The notes beneath the pieces were generated by a model. The model made no database searches. It saw only the letters and a list, made by a program, of their open reading frames with translations, and was not told where the DNA came from. 16,350 nt of DNA, taken from positions 1-16,350 of the forward strand of contig CALFZE010000050.1 in the NCBI GenBank assembly GCA_937952285.1, written 5' to 3'. The position numbers were made by a program, and so were the translations under genes. The first letter of the stretch is position 1, and each line of letters starts with the position of its first letter. Positions 1-7,239 of this stretch are shown here, piece by piece. The stretch comes from UBA2428 sp002343545. GTDB taxonomy: Bacteria; Bdellovibrionota; UBA2428.

Positions 1-30
1 CGCTAGAAACTCTCTTCGGAGGGACTGGTC

Positions 31-972
31 ATGAGGATGGGAATTGGGGTTCGGAGTCTTTTCACCTTCGTCCTGAGCCTTGCGGGCATCGCGATCGCCG
101 CCCCCATTCCGCCGGCTACGACGACTCAGCTTCGCTTCGTGGCCTTCAACATCCGCTACTTCGGAAGCGGCGGCAGTGGTCGCGGAACTTCGGCCGACGA
201 AAAGCGCGACGCGACGGTGCGTGATTTCATCGCGAAAAACGTTTTGCCCGCCGACGTCATTAGCTTCGAAGAGATCACCGACGTTCCTCGTCTTCGCAAA
301 GTGCTGCCGAAGGGCTGGGACTGCGTGAGCTACGACGAAGAAGATCTGGAACACCAGCACGTCGTCCTCTGCGCGAGCCCCAAGTTCGATTGGCGTCGCG
401 AGCCGACCGACGACAACTGGACCTGGGAGAGCCTCGTCATTCCCGGGGGCAAGTTGCGCCCGGCGGTTCACGCCATCTTGACCGAGACCCGCACGAACCG
501 CGAACTCGTTCGCGTCGTGGGCTTGCATCTCAAGGCGTTTCCCGACAAGAGCGACGTTCGCTTGAAGCAGATGACCCTCTTGGCGACGGAGCTCCGCCGG
601 GTCCGTAATCTGCGGCTTCCCACGGTTATCCTGGGGGATCTCAACACCTACCCCGCTCCCCAGAACACCCTCAAGAAAGACGACGAAATCCTGATCGAGG
701 AAGTTTTGGACCAAAACTTCGCTTTCTCGCGGGTTCCCAATGTCGAGATGACCTTCCGGTCTCCGACCCTTCGGGGTCGTTACGACCAGATCTACTTCTC
801 GAACAACCTGCGCATGGTCGATGAGCCGAGCGTCTACCCGCTCTGCGGTCGCCCGGAAGGCGCCACGGGAACGGGTTACATGAACCCGGCGTACTACTAC
901 GAGAAGGTTTCGGACCACTGCCCCTTGGCGATCACGCTAGGCCTCGGCGCCGGCTCGCGATACGTCCGCTGA
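31..972 (+). CDS. Secreted endonuclease/exonuclease/phosphatase (EEP) family protein
   Basis: This is a 313-residue protein of the EEP (DNase I-like) fold, which cleaves phosphodiester or phosphomonoester bonds using a divalent metal. The family's motifs appear in order: a beta-strand ending in N40, the acidic metal ligand in SFEEI (E80/E81), GLHLKAF with H166, GDLN (D203, N205), YDQIYF (D252) and the terminal SDH (D295, H296). Residues 1-23 form a hydrophobic signal peptide with likely cleavage near AIAA, so the protein is probably exported to the periplasm or outside. The ATG at 31 is favoured because GGAGGGA at 18-24 sits 6 bases upstream; Met3 is a possible alternative. The substrate (DNA, RNA, phosphoinositide or sphingomyelin) cannot be told from the sequence. 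The next gene, murA, is 82 bases away and unrelated in function. Confidence 0.85.
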   Translation: MRMGIGVRSLFTFVLSLAGIAIAAPIPPATTTQLRFVAFNIRYFGSGGSGRGTSADEKRDATVRDFIAKNVLPADVISFEEITDVPRLRKVLPKGWDCVSYDEEDLEHQHVVLCASPKFDWRREPTDDNWTWESLVIPGGKLRPAVHAILTETRTNRELVRVVGLHLKAFPDKSDVRLKQMTLLATELRRVRNLRLPTVILGDLNTYPAPQNTLKKDDEILIEEVLDQNFAFSRVPNVEMTFRSPTLRGRYDQIYFSNNLRMVDEPSVYPLCGRPEGATGTGYMNPAYYYEKVSDHCPLAITLGLGAGSRYVR

Positions 973-1003
973 GGCGTCGTTCGAGTCGAGCCGCCCGAAA
1001 TAA

Positions 1004-1038
1004 GGGGCGCGAACGCGTTTTCACGCGCGCGCGGCCCC
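1004..1038 (+). other. GC-rich hairpin between EEP gene and murA
   Basis: GGGGC (1004-1008) pairs with GCCCC (1034-1038), GCG (1009-1011) with CGC (1030-1032), and CGCG (1014-1017) with CGCG (1024-1027), closing a 6-base loop. That gives 12 pairs with one 2x2 internal loop and one bulged G. No T-run follows, so it is a poor intrinsic terminator. It ends 16 bases before the murA ATG and may be part of the murA leader. Confidence 0.5.
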
Positions 1039-1054
1039 GCTAAGATGCGCGTGT

Positions 1055-2341
1055 ATGGATAAATTCATTATCGAAGGCGGTAAGCCCCTTCGCGGATCCC
1101 TCGAAGTCGGCGGCGCGAAAAACTGCGCGCTGCCCGTTCTCTTCGCCACGCTCCTCGCCCCCAAGAAGCACGTCGTCGGCAACGTTCCGCGTTTGCACGA
1201 CATGGAATCGACGCTCAAGATGCTCGTCCACTTCGGATGTTCCGTGGATCAGCGCCATAGTCGGGCCTACGGATCGGACTGGATCGTCGACGCCGCGGGA
1301 CTCAATACCTCCGAAGCTCCCTATGACCTCGTTCGCAAGATGCGCGCGAGCTTTTTGTCGCTGGGGCCCCTGCTTGTCCGTCGCGGCCAGGCGCGGGTGT
1401 CCTTGCCGGGCGGTTGCGCGATCGGCGCGCGTCCCGTGGATTTGCACCTCATGGCACTCGAGAAGCTCGGCGCTCGCATCGAACAGAAGAGCGGTTACGT
1501 CGAGGCGAAGCTCCCGCAGGGACGGGACCGTTTGAAGGGAACGACGGTGATCTTTCCGCTCGTCTCGGTCGGCGCGACCGAAAACCTTGTGATGGCCGCG
1601 ACCTTGGCCGAAGGAACGACGGTCATCGAGAACGCCGCGAAGGAACCCGAGATCCGGGACCTTTGCGAATCCCTCATTTCGATGGGCGCCCGCATCCAAG
1701 GCCATGGCTCTTCGAAGATTCTGGTCGAGGGCGTTCCCGAACTCGGCGCCATGAACTTCCGCATTCCGCCCGACCGTATCGAGGCGGCGACTTATCTCAT
1801 CGGCGCTCAGCTCACGGGCGGCGACGTGACCGTGAAGGGCGCCAATGCCGAGGACCTGGGCGTCGTCTTGGATTACCTCGAGCAAACGGGCGCTAAGGTC
1901 ACGCGTTCGGCCGAAGGCGTGCGGGTCGAGTCCTCGCCGGTCGTCAAGCCGGTCGACGTTGTGACGGCTCCCTTTCCGGGCTTTCCCACGGACGTTCAGG
2001 CCCAGTGGATGGCCCTCATGACGATCGCCGACGGGGATTCCGTCGTGACCGAAACGATCTTCGAAAATCGCTTCATGCACGTTCCGGAACTGCGCCGGAT
2101 GGGCGCGCAGCTCGACGTCGTGGGCTCGTCGGTTCGTATCAAGGGGCGTCCGCGTTGCCTGGAAGGGGCTCCCGTCATGGCCACGGACCTGCGGGCGAGC
2201 GCCTGCTTGATCCTCGCGGGCCTTGGCGCCAAGGGCGAAACCTCCGTCAAACGGATCTACCACCTGGATCGGGGCTACGAATCCATGGAAAACAAGCTCC
2301 AAAGCCTGGGGGCTCAGGTCGAGCGTTCGGCCGATACCTGA
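1055..2341 (+). CDS. murA: UDP-N-acetylglucosamine 1-carboxyvinyltransferase MurA
   Basis: MurA transfers enolpyruvate from PEP to UDP-GlcNAc, the first committed step of peptidoglycan synthesis, in the cytoplasm. The 428-residue length is normal for the family. GGAKN at 19-23 carries the substrate-binding Lys22 and Asn23. The PEP/fosfomycin-reactive cysteine is C121 in LPGGCAIGARP, so it is not the Cys-to-Asp fosfomycin-resistant type. The FPGFPTDVQAQ segment holds the catalytic Asp, and HLDRGYE is the C-terminal arginine motif. The ATG at 1055 matches the family N-terminus, but no Shine-Dalgarno is visible before it. A six-codon frame (ATG at 1045, TAA at 1060-1062) overlaps the start, and the GC-rich hairpin at 1004-1038 lies just upstream. 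The gene is followed 99 bases later by rpsU. Confidence 0.97.
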   Translation: MDKFIIEGGKPLRGSLEVGGAKNCALPVLFATLLAPKKHVVGNVPRLHDMESTLKMLVHFGCSVDQRHSRAYGSDWIVDAAGLNTSEAPYDLVRKMRASFLSLGPLLVRRGQARVSLPGGCAIGARPVDLHLMALEKLGARIEQKSGYVEAKLPQGRDRLKGTTVIFPLVSVGATENLVMAATLAEGTTVIENAAKEPEIRDLCESLISMGARIQGHGSSKILVEGVPELGAMNFRIPPDRIEAATYLIGAQLTGGDVTVKGANAEDLGVVLDYLEQTGAKVTRSAEGVRVESSPVVKPVDVVTAPFPGFPTDVQAQWMALMTIADGDSVVTETIFENRFMHVPELRRMGAQLDVVGSSVRIKGRPRCLEGAPVMATDLRASACLILAGLGAKGETSVKRIYHLDRGYESMENKLQSLGAQVERSADT

Positions 2342-2440
2342 CTTGGGCTTTGACAGGCCCGGAGGGGGGGGATAGCTCCTTTCCCCTAGGCCAACGCGCA
2401 AGCGGGTGGTCAATTTCCTGCGAAAGGGGGTGATTTCAGT
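2342..2440 (+). promoter_or_regulatory. rpsU leader with -35-like box, foldable G-tract region and very strong ribosome-binding site
   Basis: TTGACA at 2350-2355 matches a sigma-70 -35 box perfectly, but the sequence 16-18 bases on (around TAGCTC, 2373-2378) is a poor -10, so the promoter is only a candidate. A run of eight G (2364-2371) lies between GGCC at 2356-2359 and GGCC at 2389-2392, which can pair with help from CCCC at 2383-2386. The ribosome-binding site AAAGGGGGTGA (2423-2433), 7 bases before the rpsU ATG, is the longest anti-16S match I saw in the window. Whether the fold regulates rpsU is inference. Confidence 0.4.
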
Positions 2441-2641
2441 ATGCCTACTCTACGAGTCCGTGAAGGTGAATCCTTCGAATCCGCCGTTCGTCGCTTCAAG
2501 AAGCTGTGCGAAAAGGCCGGCATTTTGACCGAAGTGCGCAAGCGCGAACATTACGAGAAACCCTCCGTTCGCCGCAAGCGTAAGAGCTTGGCCGCTCAAA
2601 AGCGCGCCGAGAAGAAGAGTCGCGGTCGCCGCTCCTTCTAA
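2441..2641 (+). CDS. rpsU: 30S ribosomal protein bS21
   Basis: This is a 66-residue, strongly basic protein matching bS21 along its length: MPTLRVREGESFESAVRRF at the start, a GILTEVRKREHYEKPS centre and an Arg/Lys-rich tail ending RGRRSF. bS21 sits on the 30S platform near the anti-Shine-Dalgarno and helps initiation. The length is typical (about 60-70 residues). The start is fixed by the strong ribosome-binding site at 2423-2433. A strong intrinsic terminator follows 25 bases after the stop, so most transcripts should end there, with read-through feeding yqeY-dnaG-rpoD. E. coli has a comparable terminator between rpsU and dnaG. The unusually strong site may mean autoregulation by bS21, as reported for Bacteroidia; that is inference here. 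Confidence 0.97.
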   Translation: MPTLRVREGESFESAVRRFKKLCEKAGILTEVRKREHYEKPSVRRKRKSLAAQKRAEKKSRGRRSF

Positions 2642-2666
2642 CTCGAGTCCTGTATTCGTGAATGAA

Positions 2667-2704
2667 GGGGCCCCGGACGTTTCGTCCCGGGCCCCATTTT
2701 TTTT
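2667..2704 (+). terminator. Intrinsic terminator between rpsU and yqeY
   Basis: GGGGCCC (2667-2673) pairs with GGGCCCC (2689-2695). After one C-C mismatch, GGAC (2675-2678) pairs with GTCC (2684-2687), closing a 5-base loop. A run of eight T follows at 2697-2704. This is the clearest rho-independent terminator in the window. Its position suggests partial uncoupling of rpsU from dnaG/rpoD. Confidence 0.92.
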
Positions 2705-2752
2705 GAACGATCGCTAAGAAACGTTCCCGCGATCCCGAAGACGGAGGATTCC

Positions 2753-3217
2753 ATGTCGACCTTGAAGGAAAAGATCCAGAAAGCCACGACCGAAGCCATG
2801 AAGGCTCGCGAAGCGATGCGAGTCCAAACCCTCCGCACGCTCTTCAACGCCGTTCGCAAGAAAGAGATCGACGAGCGCAAGGATCTCAGCGACACCGAAG
2901 TCGAAAAGACCCTCCTGACCGTTCTCAAGCAACTGCAAGAATCCCTCGAGCAAGCCAAGGGCGCGGGACGCGCCGAGATGGCCGCCGAGGCCGAAGCCGA
3001 AATCAAGATCCTCAAAGAGTTCCTTCCCGAGCAGATGGGCGAAGCCGACGTGCAGAAGGCCGTCGCCGCGCTCGCCGAAAAACTCCGCGCCGCGGGCACG
3101 CTCCCGACCGGAAACGCCGCGATGGGCGCCCTCATGAAAGCCGCGATGGCCGAGATCGGCTCCAAGGCCGAAGGCAAAATCGTGCAGGCGGCCGTGAGGA
3201 AAGCGCTCGAAGCTTGA
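2753..3217 (+). CDS. yqeY: GatB/YqeY domain-containing protein
   Basis: This is a 154-residue, helix-rich, Ala/Lys/Glu-rich protein matching the YqeY family, which is related to the C-terminal tRNA-binding domain of GatB in the amidotransferase GatCAB. Recognisable parts are the N-terminal LKEKIQKATTEAMKARE, the TLRTLFNAVRKKEID helix, the QESLEQAKGAGR segment, EIKILKEFLPEQM and a C-terminal MGALMKAAM domain. The exact role is not established; it is assumed to touch tRNA or aminoacyl-tRNA quality. The ATG at 2753 is supported by GGAGGA at 2743-2748, 4 bases upstream. It lies between the rpsU terminator and dnaG, and its stop codon is embedded in the dnaG ribosome-binding site, so the two are likely cotranscribed and translationally coupled. 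Confidence 0.92.
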   Translation: MSTLKEKIQKATTEAMKAREAMRVQTLRTLFNAVRKKEIDERKDLSDTEVEKTLLTVLKQLQESLEQAKGAGRAEMAAEAEAEIKILKEFLPEQMGEADVQKAVAALAEKLRAAGTLPTGNAAMGALMKAAMAEIGSKAEGKIVQAAVRKALEA

Positions 3218-3230
3218 GGAGCGCTTAACC

Positions 3231-5183
3231 GTGACCGGGGGTGATCGTCGTCGAGGCCTTCAAGAGGTGAAAGACCTCGTGAAGGAGAGGAGTGACTTGG
3301 CCGAAGTGATCGGCCGTTACTCCAAGCTGGTCCGCGAGGCGGGCGGCTACAAATGCTGCTGTCCGCTGCCCGGCCACAAAGAGAAGACCCCTTCGTTCCA
3401 CATCAACACCCGCGAAAAGTATTTCTACTGCTACGGCTGCCGTCGGGGCGGAGACATCTTCAGCTTTCTCGAGCTCGTCGAAGGACTTTCGTTCATGGAA
3501 GCGCTCAAGGAGCTCGCCGGCCAGAACGGAATCGAGCTGCCGGCTTTTGAGCCGCGCTCGCCGCGCGTGCCCGGCGTGGCGGGCAACGTGAATGCGCCGT
3601 CCCCCGCGACGGGCGAAGCCAAGAATCGAAAGATGATGGGGCTCGAGCTGCTCGACCGCGGCACGAAGTTCTTCCAGCGATTGCTGTGGGAATCGCCGGC
3701 CGGCGCGCCGGCGCTCGCGTACCTACGCACGCGAGGAATTTCGGACGAGGAAATCCAAGAGCTCAAGCTCGGTTGGGCGCCCGAAGGCCGCGCGACGTTG
3801 CTTTCGAAGATCCCCTCCGATCAAATGGCCGTGGCCGAAGCCGTGGGTCTCGTGCGCAACTTCGAGGGACGTCGATACGACTTCTTTCAAGAACGGCTCA
3901 TGATCCCGATCGCGGATCACCGCGGTCGGGTATTGGCCTTCTCGGGCCGCACGCTTCGCCCCGTCGACGAGCGAAATCCCAAGTACAAGAACTCTCCCGA
4001 GACGGAGTGGTTCAAAAAGAAAACCGTCGTGTACGGGCTCGATCGTGCGGCCCGAACGATACGCGATCATGGGTTCGTCGCGGTGGTTGAAGGTTACTTC
4101 GATCAGTGGGCGTTGCAGAAATCCGACGTGCCTTCGGTGGCCGTGATGGGCACGGCGCTCACGCCCGAACACATGGATCAGCTCCTGCGCTACACGCGGC
4201 AAATCGTTTTGGTTTTGGACACGGACGCGGCCGGCGTTTCGGCGACCCTGAAGAGTTTGCCGGGCCTTTTGCGTTTGGATTGCGACGTGAAGGTCTTCTC
4301 GGATCTCGACGGCAAGGATCCGGCCGATTGGCTGATGGGTTTTCAGGGCGACCCGGCGAGCGTTCGCCAGCGGCTGCTTTCGGCGCCGAACGCGCTCGAA
4401 TGGTGGGTCGAGCGTATTTTCCTCGACGCGAAACGAAACGGTTTCGATCGCGTGCAGACTTTGCGCGAGCTCGCGCAGCCCTGGTCGCTCGCGGCCTCCC
4501 GCAGCGGCCAACGCCGGGTTCTCGCCGAGAAGATCGCGCTCGTGCTCTTCGGCGCGGGCATGGACTTCGAACGCGTCGTGGCCGACGTTTCGCGCGAGCT
4601 CGATCGGTCGGCTCCGCGCGTGGAGGTCGCCTCGACGACGGCCGAAGCTCCGGTCTCGGGCATCGCGTCGTCCAAGTTCGCCCGCACGCAGTCGCGCGTG
4701 CGCTCCGCGACCCGCGGAGATCGCTTGGCGGAAGAGCTGTTCGTGCATTGGGTTCAGAACTGGGATCTCTTGCGCGACGAGACGCTGTTCCGTTTGCCGG
4801 AGCTGCAGGAGCTCTTGGCGGGAAGTCCGGCGGCGCCCTTCGTCGCGGCCTTGGAAGCCCGGGCTACCGAGCACGGAATGCCCGACGGCGCGTGGCTTAG
4901 AGCCTTTCTCGAAAGCTTGCCTTCGACCCACGAATTGCGCGCTTGGATCCTTGCAGGTCTCGTGGGAATCGAGGGCGAAGAATCGACCTTCGATAAGGCT
5001 ATGAATTCATTCAATGAATTTGCTTTGCTTTTGAAGCGTGATCGTCTGCAGGGAGAACTCGTTCGGCTCCAGCGATCGCTCAAATCGGCGGAAGCAAACG
5101 CCGAGGAGTCGGCACGAATTTTGAATGAAATTCAAAATGTTAGATTACGTTTGGAAAACGCGCGTGAACCCGCTAGGGTCTAG
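3231..5183 (+). CDS. dnaG: DNA primase DnaG
   Basis: DnaG synthesises RNA primers for replication together with the DnaB helicase. The 650-residue protein has an N-terminal CHC2 zinc ribbon with C44, H49, C67 and C70; CPLPGHKEKTPSF shows C-x4-H spacing instead of the C-x2-H of E. coli. The RNA-polymerase core follows (QERLMIPIADHRGRVLAFSG, about 220-239; PKYKNSPET, 250-258). The TOPRIM centre has EGYFD (E287, D291), LDTDAAG (D330, D332) and DGKDPAD (360-366). The C-terminal helicase-binding half (about 430-650) is weakly conserved and ends in a charged coiled-coil-like segment. The start is a GTG at 3231: TGAGGAG at 3215-3221, overlapping the yqeY stop, lies 9 bases upstream. The last 180 bases are unusually AT-rich and contain two palindromes. 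rpoD follows after 35 bases. Confidence 0.96.
   Translation: MTGGDRRRGLQEVKDLVKERSDLAEVIGRYSKLVREAGGYKCCCPLPGHKEKTPSFHINTREKYFYCYGCRRGGDIFSFLELVEGLSFMEALKELAGQNGIELPAFEPRSPRVPGVAGNVNAPSPATGEAKNRKMMGLELLDRGTKFFQRLLWESPAGAPALAYLRTRGISDEEIQELKLGWAPEGRATLLSKIPSDQMAVAEAVGLVRNFEGRRYDFFQERLMIPIADHRGRVLAFSGRTLRPVDERNPKYKNSPETEWFKKKTVVYGLDRAARTIRDHGFVAVVEGYFDQWALQKSDVPSVAVMGTALTPEHMDQLLRYTRQIVLVLDTDAAGVSATLKSLPGLLRLDCDVKVFSDLDGKDPADWLMGFQGDPASVRQRLLSAPNALEWWVERIFLDAKRNGFDRVQTLRELAQPWSLAASRSGQRRVLAEKIALVLFGAGMDFERVVADVSRELDRSAPRVEVASTTAEAPVSGIASSKFARTQSRVRSATRGDRLAEELFVHWVQNWDLLRDETLFRLPELQELLAGSPAAPFVAALEARATEHGMPDGAWLRAFLESLPSTHELRAWILAGLVGIEGEESTFDKAMNSFNEFALLLKRDRLQGELVRLQRSLKSAEANAEESARILNEIQNVRLRLENAREPARV
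5004..5020. promoter_or_regulatory. AT-rich 17-bp perfect palindrome inside dnaG
   Basis: AATTCATT (5004-5011) is the exact reverse complement of AATGAATT (5013-5020) around a single C. It is an AT-rich patch in a GC-rich gene, about 200 bases before the rpoD start. It also codes for DnaG residues in MNSFNEF. A regulatory role is inferred only from symmetry, base composition and position. Confidence 0.4.
5118..5138. promoter_or_regulatory. AT-rich 21-bp perfect palindrome at the dnaG 3' end, upstream of rpoD
   Basis: ATTTTGAAT (5118-5126) and ATTCAAAAT (5130-5138) form a perfect 9-bp inverted repeat with spacer GAA. The centre is about 90 bases before the rpoD ATG. It contains the -35-like TTGAAT (5121-5126), but I find no -10 at good spacing. 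In E. coli, rpoD has an internal promoter in dnaG, so a control site here is plausible, not shown. Confidence 0.45.
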
Positions 5184-5218
5184 GCCTTTCAAAGTCCCAT
5201 GGAGAGCTCCGGAGACCT

Positions 5219-7141
5219 ATGGCTCAGAAGAAATCTGCCACGCCCGCTAAGTCCGCTGTGAAAGAGTCCGCGAAAGAAAAGGCCGCGCCCAAGAAGGCCG
5301 CGCCGGTCGCGAAAACGGCTGCGCCGAAAGTGGCGAGCGCGGACTCGAAGGGCGCCTCGAAGAAAGGCTCCGGCGAAAATCCGGCCGTGATCCTCGAGCG
5401 TCTCGCGGAACTCGGGAAGAAAAAAGGTTTCCTCACTTTCGAAGAAGTGAACAACGCGCTTCCGAAAGAGATGACGTCTCCGGACCAACTCGAAGACGCC
5501 ATTAACTTCCTCGGCGGCAAGAACATCGAGATCGTCGAGAACGAAGAAGACGCAACCGAGGCGAAGCCCCGTAAGTCCAGTGGTGGCGCCGCCGCCGCAC
5601 AGGCCGCCGCGGAAGCCGCCGCCGCTTCGGAAGAAGCCGAAGAAGACGAAGCCGCCGCCGCGAAGGCCTTCGACGAAGAGTCGGCCGAGCTGCTCAAGGC
5701 GAACGACCCCGTTCGCCTCTATCTGCGCAAGATGGGCTCGATCCCGCTCCTCACGAAGGACGGCGAAGTCGAGATCGCCAAGAAGATCGAAGAAGGCGAG
5801 AACGAAGTCATGGACGTCGTCCTGAACTCCCAGATCGGGATTCAGGAAGTTCTTTCGGTCGGCGAACGTATTCGCCTCGGAAAGATCCGCGTGCGCGACG
5901 TCGTCCGCGGTCTCGACGAAGACGATCCCGAGATCAACGAAGACGAATACAAAGACAAGATTCTCGCCGCGATCGATCGCGTTCGCGAGTTCGAGCAGAT
6001 CCTGACCTCGGGCAAGGGCTCGCAGAAAACCCTCGAGAAGGGTCGCGACGCGATGTTCGACGCCTTCCGCGAAATCTCCTTCAACCGTAAGACGATCAAC
6101 CGCATCGTCGGCCGGATGAAGAGCTACGTGCAGACGATCGACGATTCCGCGGCCGTCTACACGCGGGAGCTCGGCAAGGTTCGCTGCCGCAACGTCGAGG
6201 AGTGGGAAGAGCTCGCGGCGAAGTTCCAGGATCCGGCGCGTAAGCTCCAAGCGTTCAAGCAGGCGGGTAACCGCGGTTGGGACGAACTCGAGCCGCTCCG
6301 TCGCATCGTCGATGAACAAAAGCAGCGTCTCGTCGACGTCGAGGTCCAGTCGGGCCTTCCCATCGAGAAGCTTCAGAAGATGTACTCGCAGATCGTCGAA
6401 GGCGAGCGCAAAGCCGACCACTCGAAGGCTCGTCTCGTCGAAGCGAACTTGCGCCTCGTCGTGTCGATCGCCAAGAAGTACACGAACCGCGGTCTCCAGT
6501 TCCTGGACCTCATCCAGGAAGGCAACATCGGCCTCATGAAGGCCGTCGACAAGTTCGAGTACCGCCGCGGCTACAAGTTCTCGACGTACGCGACGTGGTG
6601 GATCCGTCAGGCCATCACCCGCGCGATCGCCGACCAAGCTCGTACGATCCGTATCCCGGTCCACATGATCGAAACGATCAATAAGCTCGTGCGTACGAGC
6701 CGCTACCTCATGCAGGAAATCGGTCGCGAGCCGACGCCCGAGGAAATCGCCGCGAAGATGGAACTTCCGGTCGAGAAGGTCCGCAAGGTCCTCAAGATCG
6801 CGAAGGAACCCATCTCCCTCGAGACGCCGATCGGCGAAGAGGAAGATTCGCACCTGGGCGACTTCATCGAAGACAAGACGGTCATCAACCCGGCCGAAGC
6901 CGTCATCAACCTGAACCTCTCGGAACAAACGCGTAAGGTCCTTGCGACCCTCACGCCGCGCGAAGAGAAGGTTCTGCGTATGCGCTTCGGTATCGGCGAA
7001 GAGTCCGACCACACCCTCGAGGAAGTGGGTCAGGACTTCTCGGTCACGCGGGAACGTATTCGTCAGATCGAGGCCAAGGCTTTGCGTAAGCTCCGCCACC
7101 CGAGCCGCGCGAAGCGCCTGAAGACCTTCGTCGAAAACTGA
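5219..7141 (+). CDS. rpoD: RNA polymerase primary sigma factor RpoD (sigma-70)
   Basis: This 640-residue sigma factor directs RNA polymerase to housekeeping promoters. After an unusual Lys/Ala/Pro-rich tail (1-53) come region 1.1 (about 54-115), an Ala/Glu linker (120-155), region 1.2 (NDPVRLYLRKMGSIPLLT, 162-179) and a non-conserved insert (about 200-390). Region 2 follows (NLRLVVSIAKKYTNRGLQFL 410-429; DLIQEGNIGLMKAVDKFEY 430-448; YKFSTYATWWIRQAITRA 452-469), then region 3 (480-560) and region 4 with the -35-binding helix-turn-helix (VTRERIRQIEAKALRKLRHP, 609-628). The ATG at 5219 is preceded by GGAG at 5211-5214. An ATG at 5199 is out of frame. It ends the macromolecular-synthesis cluster, 35 bases after dnaG, and is followed by a hairpin. 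Confidence 0.98.
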   Translation: MAQKKSATPAKSAVKESAKEKAAPKKAAPVAKTAAPKVASADSKGASKKGSGENPAVILERLAELGKKKGFLTFEEVNNALPKEMTSPDQLEDAINFLGGKNIEIVENEEDATEAKPRKSSGGAAAAQAAAEAAAASEEAEEDEAAAAKAFDEESAELLKANDPVRLYLRKMGSIPLLTKDGEVEIAKKIEEGENEVMDVVLNSQIGIQEVLSVGERIRLGKIRVRDVVRGLDEDDPEINEDEYKDKILAAIDRVREFEQILTSGKGSQKTLEKGRDAMFDAFREISFNRKTINRIVGRMKSYVQTIDDSAAVYTRELGKVRCRNVEEWEELAAKFQDPARKLQAFKQAGNRGWDELEPLRRIVDEQKQRLVDVEVQSGLPIEKLQKMYSQIVEGERKADHSKARLVEANLRLVVSIAKKYTNRGLQFLDLIQEGNIGLMKAVDKFEYRRGYKFSTYATWWIRQAITRAIADQARTIRIPVHMIETINKLVRTSRYLMQEIGREPTPEEIAAKMELPVEKVRKVLKIAKEPISLETPIGEEEDSHLGDFIEDKTVINPAEAVINLNLSEQTRKVLATLTPREEKVLRMRFGIGEESDHTLEEVGQDFSVTRERIRQIEAKALRKLRHPSRAKRLKTFVEN

Positions 7142-7161
7142 TCCGTTTCTAAGCATTTTTT

Positions 7162-7194
7162 GGCTAAAGCGGGAAACAAATCCCCGTTTTAGCC
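7162..7194 (+). terminator. Hairpin after rpoD, probable terminator
   Basis: GGCTAAAGCGGG (7162-7173) pairs with CCCGTTTTAGCC (7183-7194): 12 consecutive pairs including one G-T, with a 9-base loop. It starts 20 bases after the rpoD stop. The downstream tract is TGTCTT, not a clean T-run, so termination may be inefficient or Rho-assisted. Confidence 0.6.
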
Positions 7195-7239
7195 TGTCTT
7201 GGACTCGGATTTAGACTGAGTCGATGCTAGCCTGTTCAG

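Noticed and set aside
2364..2371. Run of eight G as a phase-variation tract
   Set aside because: It is noncoding and single. Length variation cannot be judged from one sequence, so it is noted only as part of the rpsU leader.
1040..2413. Long minus-strand frame opposite murA (also those opposite dnaG at 3723-4931 and the RND gene at 9343-10920)
   Set aside because: Each lies within a well-supported gene, with His/Arg-rich translations typical of shadow frames and no motif.
5189..7156. A 655-codon open frame antisense to rpoD
   Set aside because: It mirrors rpoD exactly. Long antisense frames are expected in GC-rich genes with biased codons, and its translation is low-complexity Leu/Arg/Asp with no family motif.
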